Positions 7,667 through 16,391 of a stretch of DNA of 64,000 nucleotides are shown here, in pieces (position 1 is the first letter of the stretch; every line of letters begins with the position of its first letter). The translations under genes and the position numbers were made by a program. The stretch comes from Candidatus Villigracilis proximus. Its GTDB lineage: Bacteria > Chloroflexota > Anaerolineae > Anaerolineales > Villigracilaceae. The notes beneath the pieces are model-generated. The model was not told the DNA's origin. It worked only from the letters and a program-made list of their open reading frames with translations, and did not search any database. Location: assembly GCA_016715195.1 (NCBI GenBank), contig JADKBB010000002.1, forward strand, positions 1-64,000, given 5' to 3'.

Positions 7667-8671
7667 ATGCGACACTTTGTGATTGTGGGAATTTTGGTCA
7701 TTGTGACGGCCATTCTCACTTACGTCGGTCTGGACTCTGTAGGGCTTTTGCCTGTTGAGGCAAGTGCTCAAGCAGTTTCGATTGACTGGCTGTGGAATTG
7801 GCAGGTTGTTGCCATATCATTTTTGTTTTCGTTGATTGTTGTGCCCATGGCGTACAGTCTGGTTGTTTTTCGCCGCCGCAAAGGTGACACCACTGATGCG
7901 GAACACATTGAAGGGAATACAACTCTGGAAATTGCCTGGACGGTGGTGCCGCTTATCATCGTGGTGATCTTTGCGTATATGGGCGCTTATTCACTCGGGG
8001 AGATCAAGCGTGTTGATCCCGATGCAGTGGTCATCAAGGTTAAGGCTCAGCAATTCCAGTGGACATTTGAATACCCTGAGTATGGCATTATCAGCACCGA
8101 GTTGCATTTGCCGGTGAACCAGCAGGTTGTTCTAAAGATGGAAGCGGTGGATGTGATCCATTCATTCTGGGTCCCGGAATTTCGCATTAAGCAGGATGTT
8201 GTGCCTGGACGTGTTACTGAATATCGAGTCACCCCAAATTTAGTTGGCTTATACAAGGTGAGATGTGCTGAACTGTGCGGGTCGGGTCATGCCGTGATGG
8301 AAGGTCTCGTGGTAGTAAGTGAAGAGGTCAACTACGAGAAGTGGCTTGCCGAACAACAAGCCATTGCCGCTGCTGCTCAGACTCCTGAGGGACAAGGTAA
8401 ATTATTGGTTGTTAAAAACGGATGCGGTGGTTGTCACTCGATCACAAGTACGCCGCTTCCCAGTGCGCCAACCTGGTTTGGGCTTTTTGGCTCAAACGTA
8501 GAATTGGCTGACGGTTCTACTGTTGTTGCGGATGATGCCTTTTTGACCGAATCCATTGTGGATCCCACGGCGAAGGAAGTAAAAGGTTTCTCGCCTTCCA
8601 CCATGCCGCCGTATGTTCTGACAGAAGAAGAAGTTGCAAATATCATCGCGTACATTAAGACGCTGAAATAG
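7667..8671 (+). CDS. coxB: Cytochrome c oxidase subunit II with fused cytochrome c domain (caa3 type)
   Basis: This 334-residue protein accepts electrons for the oxidase. After an N-terminal hydrophobic segment there are two membrane helices (about 47-68 and 88-108), then the cupredoxin domain with the CuA site: H165 (DVIHSFWVP), C200, E202, C204, H208 and M211. A C-terminal cytochrome c domain with CGGCH at 253-257 makes it caa3 type, so no separate soluble cytochrome is strictly needed. AGGAGAG precedes the start. It is first in the operon. Confidence 0.95.
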   Translation: MRHFVIVGILVIVTAILTYVGLDSVGLLPVEASAQAVSIDWLWNWQVVAISFLFSLIVVPMAYSLVVFRRRKGDTTDAEHIEGNTTLEIAWTVVPLIIVVIFAYMGAYSLGEIKRVDPDAVVIKVKAQQFQWTFEYPEYGIISTELHLPVNQQVVLKMEAVDVIHSFWVPEFRIKQDVVPGRVTEYRVTPNLVGLYKVRCAELCGSGHAVMEGLVVVSEEVNYEKWLAEQQAIAAAAQTPEGQGKLLVVKNGCGGCHSITSTPLPSAPTWFGLFGSNVELADGSTVVADDAFLTESIVDPTAKEVKGFSPSTMPPYVLTEEEVANIIAYIKTLK

Positions 8672-8693
8672 TTTTGCTGGAGGATTTTTTATA

Positions 8694-10553
8694 ATGAAGC
8701 GTTTCTTTTCTATACCACTAGTGCGCGGATTGGTCTGGTTTGTCGTGGGGCTTCTTGCAGGTGCCGCGATTGTGACAGGCATCCGCGCCGTAATGGGGTT
8801 GGAACTTTTTGGTACCAGAGGCTTTACTGAGCCTGCCTGGGTTTTTGGTGGATTTGTTGCCACGCTTTCATTTCTTGCTGGTCACGGTGTAATGAGTGAT
8901 TGGTTTAAAGTCTGGAGAGGCGAGGAAGTATCTGAGCATCACGAGGATCCGGAAGGCTGGTTGAAATATCTTGGCCCGTCCTTGGACCATAAAGTGATTG
9001 GCATTCAATACACGATTACGGCTCTTTTGTTGCTGGTAGTTGGCGGTGTGTTTGCATTGATCTTCCGTACGGAATTGGCATTTGAAGGAATGCAGTTCCT
9101 AAGTATGGATCAATACAATACGTTGATGTCTTTGCACGGCATGGTGATGATCGTTTCGATCCTGCTTGGTATTGCCGGGTTAATGAACTATCTCGTGCCT
9201 TTGTTGATCGGTGCGCAGGATATGGCATTTCCTCGTTTGAATGCCTTCTCCTATTGGATCGCCGTACCCGCTGCTATTTTGCTGCTCATGAGTATGCCTT
9301 TGGGCGGCGTGGAAACAGGCTGGACGGGATACCCGCCATTGTCTGCGAGTCTCAACAAACTCGGACAGCAGATGTTTTTCCTTGGCGTATTTGTTGCTGG
9401 CTGGTCGTCCATTCTTGGCGGTTTGAACTTGATCGTTACCGTTGTTCGGATGCGTGCAAAGGGTATGGTCGCTTTCCGTATGCCGATCTTTGCCTGGGCG
9501 TCCATTGCTACTTCGCTTATCTCCCTGACTGCCACCCAGTTGATCGGACTTTCGTTTCAATTGGTGATGTTCCAGCGTTTGTTTGGTATGGGATTTTTTG
9601 ACCCAGCAAAAGGCGGAAATCCGGTGCTGTTTCAGCATCTTTTCTGGTTTTACTCACACCCTGCTGTATATGTGTTTATTTTGCCGGGGTTGGGAATCAT
9701 CTCCGAATTGCTGCCAGTCTTTGCTCGCAAGCCGCTATTTGGTTATCGTTGGATCGCCATGTCTTCGCTTGGCATCGCATTAGTGGGTTTCCTGGTTTGG
9801 GCGCATCACATGTTCACTTCCGGCATGAATGAATACCTGCGGGTGCCATTCATGTACAGCACTCTGCTCGTCGCTGTTCCCACAGGTGTTAAATTCTTCT
9901 CATGGGTTGGGACGATCTGGAGAGGTAAGCTGCAAACCTCCACACCGATGCTTTTTGTGCTCGGTGGGATCGTTGTCTTTTTGATGGGCGGTCTTTCCGG
10001 CCCCCCAAACGCCACTGTTTCCACCGACCTTCATCTTCATGATACATATTGGATCGTGGGACATTTTCACGATACGATGTTCGGCGGGTTTGTATTCCCG
10101 TTTTTTGCGGCTTTATATTTCTGGTTCCCCAAAGCTACTGGCCGCCGCATGAATGAAAAACTGGGACAACTTCATTTCTGGCTAATGACCCCGTCATTCT
10201 TTGTGTTGACCCTTGGAATGATGCGCATCGGTCTGCTGGGAATGCGCCGTCGCATTGCAGATTACGATCCTGCTTTGGGATTCGAGATGTCGCATATTGT
10301 CCTCACCATTGCTGCGTTTTTGATCGCTCTTTCTGTGTTGATCTTCCTGATCAATCTGGTTCAGAGTATCCGTAACGGCGAAGTTGCAACTGGCAATGTG
10401 TGGAACTCACGCTCACCTGAGTGGCAGGTCCCATCTCCAATGCCTGCCCATAACTATGATCAGCCGTTCGAGGTTGTTGGCGAACCGTATGATTACGGTT
10501 TGGCTGGTTCAAAATATGTTGAATTTATTGCCTCTGCGAAAAGCAAGCATTAA
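8694..10553 (+). CDS. coxA: Cytochrome c oxidase subunit I, A2-type
   Basis: This 619-residue catalytic subunit reduces oxygen to water and pumps protons. H148 and H459 should bind the low-spin heme, H457 the high-spin heme, and H322, H371 and H372 CuB. Y326 is the cross-linked tyrosine. The helix VI motif is YSHPAVY instead of GHPEVY; loss of the glutamate with a Tyr-Ser pair marks the A2 subfamily of heme-copper oxidases. K400 of the K-channel is present (TGVKFFSW). Residues 1-75 add two extra membrane helices before the canonical core. Confidence 0.95.
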   Translation: MKRFFSIPLVRGLVWFVVGLLAGAAIVTGIRAVMGLELFGTRGFTEPAWVFGGFVATLSFLAGHGVMSDWFKVWRGEEVSEHHEDPEGWLKYLGPSLDHKVIGIQYTITALLLLVVGGVFALIFRTELAFEGMQFLSMDQYNTLMSLHGMVMIVSILLGIAGLMNYLVPLLIGAQDMAFPRLNAFSYWIAVPAAILLLMSMPLGGVETGWTGYPPLSASLNKLGQQMFFLGVFVAGWSSILGGLNLIVTVVRMRAKGMVAFRMPIFAWASIATSLISLTATQLIGLSFQLVMFQRLFGMGFFDPAKGGNPVLFQHLFWFYSHPAVYVFILPGLGIISELLPVFARKPLFGYRWIAMSSLGIALVGFLVWAHHMFTSGMNEYLRVPFMYSTLLVAVPTGVKFFSWVGTIWRGKLQTSTPMLFVLGGIVVFLMGGLSGPPNATVSTDLHLHDTYWIVGHFHDTMFGGFVFPFFAALYFWFPKATGRRMNEKLGQLHFWLMTPSFFVLTLGMMRIGLLGMRRRIADYDPALGFEMSHIVLTIAAFLIALSVLIFLINLVQSIRNGEVATGNVWNSRSPEWQVPSPMPAHNYDQPFEVVGEPYDYGLAGSKYVEFIASAKSKH

Positions 10554-10571
10554 TAAAAGGGGAGGAGTGAT

Positions 10572-11354
10572 ATGACACACACACAAGATAAATCTGCCGC
10601 TTTTGGCCTGGGCGTGGTGATTTTTATTTATCTGGCCGTCCTGACAGCGCTCGAATTCTTTGTCGCTGTTACTTTTGAAGCAATTTCCATTTTAGTGGTG
10701 ATTGCTCTTGTCAAAGCCGCCCTCGTTATGTATTACTACATGCATATCTATCAGTTGAACGCTGAAAACGAGGGTGACGAAAATTCCTACGCATTCAAGA
10801 CAGGTACAAACCGTTTTGGTCTGTGGTTATTCCTGCTTTCCGACGCGTTTGTTTTTGGCGGTTTGCTGGTTATGCGTTTCAATCTGCTCGCGATGACCCG
10901 CCCGCATCTTAATCAAACTCTTGGTTTGATCGTGACGGCCGTTTTGCTCATTTCCTCCTTCTTTATGAATCGCGGCGAAACAGCCATGGCTCATGGCGAT
11001 CGCAAGGGGTTTCTTAGGAATACTGCCATCACCTTTGTTCTTGGTTTTATATTCTTGATCGGTGTGGTGTTCGTGGAATGGAGACTGGCCGCCGAAGAAG
11101 GGCTTGTTGCCAGCTTTGGAAACACATCTGTCGGTCCGCAGGGCGCGGTCTTCTATATGATGACAGGAATGCACGCCTTTCACGTTTTTACAGGGTTGAT
11201 ATTCCTTGCGCTTGTCTGGAATAATGCGCGCAAAGGCAGCTTCTCTGCTGAAAGACATTGGGGTGTCGAAGCGGCCACCATTTACTGGCACTTTGTAGAC
11301 CTCGTTTGGATTTTCTTCTACCCCGCCTTGTACTTGATCGGAAAGCTTTCCTAG
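10572..11354 (+). CDS. Fused cytochrome c oxidase subunit IV-III
   Basis: This 260-residue protein has two parts. Residues 1-65 form two membrane helices ending in LVMYYYMHI, the signature of the small bacterial subunit IV. From about residue 80 (RFGLWLFLLSDAFVFGGLL) it is a five-helix subunit III, with GMHAFHVFTGL and YWHFVDLVWIFFYP. Both normally occur as separate neighbouring genes. The frame is continuous with no sign of sequencing trouble, so I read it as a real fusion. It is the last gene before the terminator. Confidence 0.88.
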   Translation: MTHTQDKSAAFGLGVVIFIYLAVLTALEFFVAVTFEAISILVVIALVKAALVMYYYMHIYQLNAENEGDENSYAFKTGTNRFGLWLFLLSDAFVFGGLLVMRFNLLAMTRPHLNQTLGLIVTAVLLISSFFMNRGETAMAHGDRKGFLRNTAITFVLGFIFLIGVVFVEWRLAAEEGLVASFGNTSVGPQGAVFYMMTGMHAFHVFTGLIFLALVWNNARKGSFSAERHWGVEAATIYWHFVDLVWIFFYPALYLIGKLS

Positions 11355-11383
11355 CATAAATAGGAATTTTCCGCATATTCTGG

Positions 11384-11389
11384 TATAAG
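11384..11389 (+). promoter_or_regulatory. Candidate extended -10 promoter before sco
   Basis: TATAAG preceded by TGG gives an extended -10 element; no good -35 is visible. A terminator-like hairpin lies between it and the sco start. Confidence 0.3.
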
Positions 11390-11408
11390 TGAATAGAAAA
11401 AGAAGCGA

Positions 11409-11439
11409 GCGGGGCGGCCAAACGGTCGCCCCGCTTTTT
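11409..11439 (+). terminator. GC-rich terminator/attenuator between oxidase and sco
   Basis: An 11-base stem (GCGGGGCGGCC with GGTCGCCCCGC, one G-U pair) is followed by five T. The T-run ends directly before the GAAGGA ribosome site of sco, 15 bases from its start, so it separates oxidase from assembly genes. Confidence 0.8.
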
Positions 11440-11454
11440 GAAGGATTAATAACA

Positions 11455-12057
11455 ATGGACAAGAAAATATTTTTTGTTGGACTTGCAGCTCTGGCATCCG
11501 TTGGCCTTGCGATATTGCTGACAGTGATATTTACGAAACCCGCCAGCTTTCGAGGAACAGAATATGCAGAACCATTTCTGCCCGCTCCCGAAGTTGAGCT
11601 GCTTCGTTCAACTGGTGAAACTTTTCGATTGAGCGATCAAAAAGGAAAAGTGGTCTTACTTTTTTTTGGTTATACCTCCTGTCCTGATATTTGCCCGACC
11701 ACACTCGCTGAGCTAAAAATGGTCATGGATGATCTGGGAGATAAAACCCAATCGGTTGATGTGGTTTTTGTTTCAGTGGATCCAGAACGTGACACCCCTG
11801 AAAAAATTCAAAAATATGTTGAACATTTTAACAAGCAGTTTATAGGGTTAAGCGGCTCGATCGAAGAACTTGATTTGATCTGGAACAAATACGGAGTCAC
11901 TCGTGAAGTAACAGAATCTGATTCTGCTTTTGGCTATATTGTTAATCACTCGGCGCGTGTTTATTTAATTGACCCAAATGGCAATCTGCGGCTCTCCTAT
12001 GGATTTCAAACTCCAGTGGAGGATATTGTGAGTGATCTTGAAGTTTTGTTGAAATAA
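11455..12057 (+). CDS. SCO1/SenC family copper chaperone
   Basis: This 200-residue protein has one N-terminal membrane anchor and a thioredoxin-fold domain outside the membrane. The copper site is C76 and C80 (TSCPDICPT) with H165 (IVNHSARV). SCO proteins deliver copper to, or reduce, the CuA site of subunit II. The start at 11455 follows GAAGGA; an upstream in-frame extension would run through the terminator hairpin. It leads the assembly genes that follow the oxidase. Confidence 0.93.
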   Translation: MDKKIFFVGLAALASVGLAILLTVIFTKPASFRGTEYAEPFLPAPEVELLRSTGETFRLSDQKGKVVLLFFGYTSCPDICPTTLAELKMVMDDLGDKTQSVDVVFVSVDPERDTPEKIQKYVEHFNKQFIGLSGSIEELDLIWNKYGVTREVTESDSAFGYIVNHSARVYLIDPNGNLRLSYGFQTPVEDIVSDLEVLLK

Positions 12058-12063
12058 CTTTCC

Positions 12064-12576
12064 ATGAAAGAAAAAAATATGAATTTCGCACGAAAGACAG
12101 TTGCTTCTCGAATCGTCATCTCCATGCTGGCTGGTCTGTTGATCGGAGCCGCCATCAACGAGATCTCATTTTTATTTTTGCGTGAGAGCGCCCGCGCTCC
12201 AAAAGTGATCGAGCTTGTGATCCCTGATGGAACAGCAGAAAAAGTTGCCCGCGGCGAAGCTCCGCCAACGATTCCCACCTCGATGACTTTTGTTGTAGGT
12301 GATACTTTGTTGGTAAAGAATGATGACAAGTCTAATCACGAACTTGGCCCGCTGTGGATTCCTGCCGGCACTTCTGCGAGCCTGTCTTTGGATGCGGCTC
12401 AATCCTACGCCTTTGATTGCTCATTCCAACCCGGACAGTACCTTGATCTTGATGTGCGTGAAGCGCTCACGGCGGGTACACGTCTGTATGGGATCTTGTT
12501 TTCAGGCATCCCGCTTGGTATTCTGATCGCGCTTTATGCGCTCATTGCTCCTGCAAAGAAAAAAGCGCTGATATAA
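12064..12576 (+). CDS. Membrane-anchored cupredoxin-like protein
   Basis: This 170-residue protein has membrane helices at about 14-38 and 141-162 with an extracytoplasmic domain between them. The domain resembles a cupredoxin: VGDTLLVKNDD, H92 in SNHELGP, then C119 in AFDCSFQPGQY. The usual second His after the Cys is absent, so a standard type 1 copper site looks incomplete. Its place between sco and surf1 suggests a role in copper handling or oxidase assembly, which is inference. An alternative start is at 12079. No strong ribosome site is visible. Confidence 0.65.
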   Translation: MKEKNMNFARKTVASRIVISMLAGLLIGAAINEISFLFLRESARAPKVIELVIPDGTAEKVARGEAPPTIPTSMTFVVGDTLLVKNDDKSNHELGPLWIPAGTSASLSLDAAQSYAFDCSFQPGQYLDLDVREALTAGTRLYGILFSGIPLGILIALYALIAPAKKKALI

Positions 12577-12592
12577 GTTTCTGAAGGAAAAG

Positions 12593-13324
12593 ATGATTTT
12601 AAAAAAAATGTTTGGCCGTGGATGGTTGATCGCCACTTTACTTGTTTTTACAGGAACAGCAATTTGTATACGACTTGGCATCTGGCAGTTGGATCGTCTT
12701 GAACTACGCCGTGCATTCAATGCCCAGGTCGAATCCATGCGCGCTGCGGATATGTTGGATTTGAATCAAGATATACCCGTTGATATTGCTTCCATGGAAT
12801 GGCGCGCGGTGACGGTCACTGGCGAATATGATTTTGAGAATCAGACCGCCTTGCGGAATCAATATTACAGCGACCAATATGGGTATCATCTCATTACTCC
12901 GCTTCTTTTCAACGGGACAGCTGTTCTGGTGGACCGCGGCTGGATCCCCGCTGACGGAAATGCATCGCCTGCTGATTGGCGCAAGTATGACGAAGCGGGG
13001 CAGGTAACGCTCACAGGACAGATCAGGCTTGGGTCGGGCAAACCCGCTTTCGGCGGAGTCGCGGATGCGCTGCCTGAGGCTGGTCAAACTCTTGCAGTGT
13101 GGAATAATCTGGATGTGGCGAACATCTCAAAGCAGAATCCTTATCCGCTTTTGCCTGTGTATATTCAACCAAATGTTGATGAAACAGATAGCGAGCCGCC
13201 GATCGCGTATCAGCCGGTTGTTGAATTAACAGAAGGTTCACATTTTGGTTATGCTTTACAATGGTTTACGTTTGCGGTGATCTTGTTTGTTGGTTATCCC
13301 TTTTATTTAAAAAAACAGGAATAG
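12593..13324 (+). CDS. SURF1 family oxidase assembly protein
   Basis: This 243-residue protein has two membrane helices at its ends (about 10-28 and 222-238) with a domain outside. Family signatures are RLGIWQLDRL, GYHLITPL, VLVDRGWIP and the C-terminal HFGYALQWFTFA. SURF1 proteins help place heme a into subunit I. GAAGGA precedes the start, and the gene ends two bases before the ctaA'-ctaB start, so the genes are tightly linked. Confidence 0.92.
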   Translation: MILKKMFGRGWLIATLLVFTGTAICIRLGIWQLDRLELRRAFNAQVESMRAADMLDLNQDIPVDIASMEWRAVTVTGEYDFENQTALRNQYYSDQYGYHLITPLLFNGTAVLVDRGWIPADGNASPADWRKYDEAGQVTLTGQIRLGSGKPAFGGVADALPEAGQTLAVWNNLDVANISKQNPYPLLPVYIQPNVDETDSEPPIAYQPVVELTEGSHFGYALQWFTFAVILFVGYPFYLKKQE

Positions 13325-13326
13325 AC

Positions 13327-14643
13327 ATGAAGTATTCTCTCAAATCTTCTTTTTCTCGTTTGATATTGGCACTATTTGCAATGGTTTTACTTTTAACAAT
13401 TGTTGGGCGTATTGTCACTGTGACAGGTGCGTGGGCATATTGTGTTGGCTGGCCTGTGTGTGTGCCAACCGAACCTTTGGGATATTTAAAACTCGCACAT
13501 CTTGCGTTGGTGGGTGTGGCTTCCATTTTTATGGTACTGGTGTGGCGCAAGGCGTGGCGCGAACAGCGTGACCAAAATTTGCTTTTACCATTAACCACTG
13601 TGACCGGCGTTTTATTTTTAGGCCAGGCGTTTATTGGCGCAATTGAAGTGACGCGTAATTATCCATTACATTTGGTGGTGCTGCATACAATGACTGCCAT
13701 TGCATTATGGATTTCATTAAGCGTGCTGGTTTTTGCTTCTGGCGTGCTGGCAAAGGATGCAACTGAGGTTGTGAAGCTAGATTTCCGTCAGCGTATGAAG
13801 GATTTCTTTGTTTTATCAAAACCATTGATCGTGGTTTTGCTTTTGGTTACAACCTATAGCGGTTTGGTGGCAGGCAGTCAGGCCTGGCCGTCTGCTGAGC
13901 TTACGTTTTGGACCTTGCTGGGCGGCACATTTGCGGCTGCTGGTTCCAGTGCTTTAAATCAGTATATTGACCGCGAGTTGGATAAGAACATGCAGCGTAC
14001 TGCGAAGCGTCCGTTGGCAGACGGGCGTTTGACCGCCGCTGAAGGGCTGTCCTATGGGTTGGCGCTTTCTTTGATCAGTTATTATGTGATGGCGGGTTTT
14101 GTGAATTTGCTTGCGGCTTTGCTTTCACTCGCGGGTATTTTCTACTATGTTATTTTTTATAGTGTGCTGCTTAAGAAGGCTACTGTACAGAATATTGTGA
14201 TCGGCGGCGGGGCGGGTGCTATTCCGCCGATGGTAGGGTGGGCGGCTGCGACTGGTCATTTGGGGCTGGCGGCGTGGATTCTCTTTGCCATCGTCTTCAT
14301 GTGGACGCCTCCGCATTTCTGGGCGCTGGCAATTGTCCGCATGAAGGATTATGAAAAGGCGGGTGTGCCGATGATGCCTGTTGTGCATGGCGAAGAACGA
14401 ACGCGCAGGCACATTCTGGTGTATACGATTGAGCTGATCGCGGTCACTTTATTGCTTCCGATCTTTAATTTGGCCGGGACGGTCTATTTGATATCCGCTT
14501 TGGTGCTTGGTGGTTTCCTGCTTTATGCGGCGTGGCGTGTTTTCAAAGTGGGTGGAAACAAGGTCGCCTGGACAATGTACCGTTGGTCGAGCATGTATCT
14601 GGCGTTTATCTTTTTGGCAATTATGATCGATGCGGTTGTGTAG
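13327..14643 (+). CDS. ctaB: Half-size CtaA-like domain fused to protoheme IX farnesyltransferase (CtaB)
   Basis: This 438-residue membrane protein makes heme O and carries a second domain. Residues 1-145 form four helices like one half of heme A synthase, with a Cys pair (C39, C45, AYCVGWPVC) and possible heme ligands H58 and H120. The glutamate three residues before the first His in CtaA is a lysine here (K55). Residues 160-438 are CtaB, with the prenyltransferase motif N211-D215-D219 (LNQYIDRELDKNM), KRPLADGRL and DYEKAGVPMMP. The start at 13327 fits the CtaA-like N-terminus. Confidence 0.9.
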   Translation: MKYSLKSSFSRLILALFAMVLLLTIVGRIVTVTGAWAYCVGWPVCVPTEPLGYLKLAHLALVGVASIFMVLVWRKAWREQRDQNLLLPLTTVTGVLFLGQAFIGAIEVTRNYPLHLVVLHTMTAIALWISLSVLVFASGVLAKDATEVVKLDFRQRMKDFFVLSKPLIVVLLLVTTYSGLVAGSQAWPSAELTFWTLLGGTFAAAGSSALNQYIDRELDKNMQRTAKRPLADGRLTAAEGLSYGLALSLISYYVMAGFVNLLAALLSLAGIFYYVIFYSVLLKKATVQNIVIGGGAGAIPPMVGWAAATGHLGLAAWILFAIVFMWTPPHFWALAIVRMKDYEKAGVPMMPVVHGEERTRRHILVYTIELIAVTLLLPIFNLAGTVYLISALVLGGFLLYAAWRVFKVGGNKVAWTMYRWSSMYLAFIFLAIMIDAVV

Positions 14644-14678
14644 CGATCATTTTAGCATTTTGTTTTGTGTGTAACACG

Positions 14679-14719
14679 ACTCACCCCGAAATTAAGGTTT
14701 CGCGGGTGAGTTTGTTTTT
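14679..14719 (+). terminator. Intrinsic terminator after ctaB
   Basis: ACTCACCCCGAAA (14679-14691) pairs with TTTCGCGGGTGAGT (14698-14711) with one bulged base, followed by a T-rich run. It ends the oxidase assembly genes. Confidence 0.75.
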
Positions 14720-14744
14720 AAGAGAAAATGGGGCGCACGCAAAG

Positions 14745-14879
14745 CGAAACGCTGAAAACGCGGATTTTTTGTCCTGTTCCGTGTCTGTCCGTGCTCGTCG
14801 GCGTCCCATTATTAAATTTGGGGCATGTTATGTTTATTTATGATTTATGGAATCGAAGGACACTGATTACGCTGATTAG
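14745..14879. other. Intergenic degenerate repeat-like DNA
   Basis: The stretch has no gene. It holds segments such as ACGCGGATTTTTTGTCC, CCGTGTCTGTCCGTG and ACACTGATTACGCTGATTAG. These look like worn copies of dispersed short repeats (GTCCGTG and GATTA units). A genome-wide comparison is needed to prove this. Confidence 0.35.
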
Positions 14880-16367
14880 TTAAGGTTCTTTTCTGAGATA
14901 GAGATAAAGCCTGATGTCGTCCAATATTTCTGTTGATGCGAGCGTAAAGTGATCATTTAAATATTCGATGTCTGGATGGGACTGAAACCCTTGCGCTGTG
15001 AATTCGTCGATGGATTGTTTGAAGATGATGTACCATACTCTTGAGGCGCTTGTAGCGGCGGTTTCAATGTCTTTTTGATATTCCAAATGTAATATGTTTC
15101 GTGTGGCAGGAGAAAGTGTGTCGGTGGAACTTCCTGGTGGATCGATGATGAAGAATTGAGGCAGGCTGCGGTTGAAATAAAATGATGGCAGGTAGGTGAG
15201 TTTACTCGAATGAACGATAATGTCGCCTTGTTTTAGTCTGTCTGTGAGGCTTTGATGCAGAGCCGGGTATGGTGCGTATGGGAAACCCTTATAGATGACA
15301 TGTTGCGAGAATCCAATTCCGGCAGAGATAAAAATTAATGCGAAGGCAAAGACTTGAATTGGAGCAGGGTATTTGGTTTTTGTGAATGCCCAGGCGAGCC
15401 AGATACAGAAAATTGCATGGGATGGTAATAAGGCTCGCTCTACATATAGGGGTGAAATTTGCGATGCAAGCCAGAGTAATAATGGCGGCGTGAATGAAAG
15501 ATAAGCGAGCCAAAGTCCGCTTTTTTCTTTCGGCGTGCGATACGTCTGAAAGGATGCAAGTGCGATGGTTAATGTTGCGAGCAGCAATCCGGGCAGGAGT
15601 AGATTATTTGGGAGCGGCAGGTGTGGCAGGTAAAGTAGGAAGAGTGTAAAGAGTTTTTCAAGTCCCGGTTTTTCGATCCAAAAACTGGATGTGACTTTTG
15701 AAAGCTGTGCGGGAAGTTGAGTCAGCCACGGGGAGTAAATGATCAGTGCGGCGAATCCGGCTGCGGTTAATGAGCGAAGCGTTTTCCAGTCGCGTTGAAA
15801 GATCGGGGTGAGGGCAAGCGGGATTAAATAAAATGCAGCGAGGTTGTGAGTATATTGCGCGAGTGCGGCTGCAATGCTGAATGGAATCCACTGGCGTTTG
15901 AGAAAGGTCAATGTTGCGAGAGAAAGCCAGAAGGTTAGAAAAACATACATGCGGACTTCCTGCCCATAGTGAATTTGAAAAGGCAGGATGGCCGAAAGCA
16001 GCGCGGCTGTAAGCGCAGTGGGCGGGTCAAATAAATGATTCGCAATTTGATGGATACATAATACGATTCCGAGTGAAAGAATAACGGAAAGCATCCGAAC
16101 CGAAATAAGCGAATTACCAAAAAATTGGATCCAGCCCCAGAGCATGAAGTAATATGCGGGTGGATGTTCTTCCGCGGCGGAGGAATCGGCATCTGCGGCA
16201 AGTGTGCCGCTAAGAATTGCGGACGGTCCCTGCTCAGCCAGCAAAATGGAAAATGCCTCATCGTACCAAATGGGTCGCGAGGCAATCCCGGCGAGCCGGA
16301 TGATTAAGGCAAGGGCTAGAATAAAGATAAGTTTTGTTTTTTTGTTTTGCAGTAAAGAGTACATCAT
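14880..16367 (-). CDS. Glycosyltransferase family 39-like membrane protein
   Basis: This 495-residue protein has about ten membrane helices. The N-terminal pattern (IRLAGIASRPIWYDEAFSILLA) with an acidic pair in the first outer loop is typical of lipid-phosphate-sugar-dependent transferases of the ArnT/PMT type. EEHPPAYYFMLWG and QIHYGQEVRMY also fit that superfamily. The C-terminal 130 residues form a soluble domain outside. It would transfer a sugar from a polyprenyl-phosphate donor to a lipid or protein; acceptor and donor are unknown. Together with the next two genes it forms a glycan-type cluster on the minus strand. Confidence 0.75.
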   Translation of the reverse strand: MMYSLLQNKKTKLIFILALALIIRLAGIASRPIWYDEAFSILLAEQGPSAILSGTLAADADSSAAEEHPPAYYFMLWGWIQFFGNSLISVRMLSVILSLGIVLCIHQIANHLFDPPTALTAALLSAILPFQIHYGQEVRMYVFLTFWLSLATLTFLKRQWIPFSIAAALAQYTHNLAAFYLIPLALTPIFQRDWKTLRSLTAAGFAALIIYSPWLTQLPAQLSKVTSSFWIEKPGLEKLFTLFLLYLPHLPLPNNLLLPGLLLATLTIALASFQTYRTPKEKSGLWLAYLSFTPPLLLWLASQISPLYVERALLPSHAIFCIWLAWAFTKTKYPAPIQVFAFALIFISAGIGFSQHVIYKGFPYAPYPALHQSLTDRLKQGDIIVHSSKLTYLPSFYFNRSLPQFFIIDPPGSSTDTLSPATRNILHLEYQKDIETAATSASRVWYIIFKQSIDEFTAQGFQSHPDIEYLNDHFTLASTEILDDIRLYLYLRKEP

Positions 16368-16391
16368 GATCGAGTTTTTGCTTGGGCTATT

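Noticed and set aside
10827..11462. Open frame of 211 codons antisense to the subunit IV-III gene
   Set aside because: It lies opposite a certain membrane protein gene; long antisense frames arise from that codon usage.
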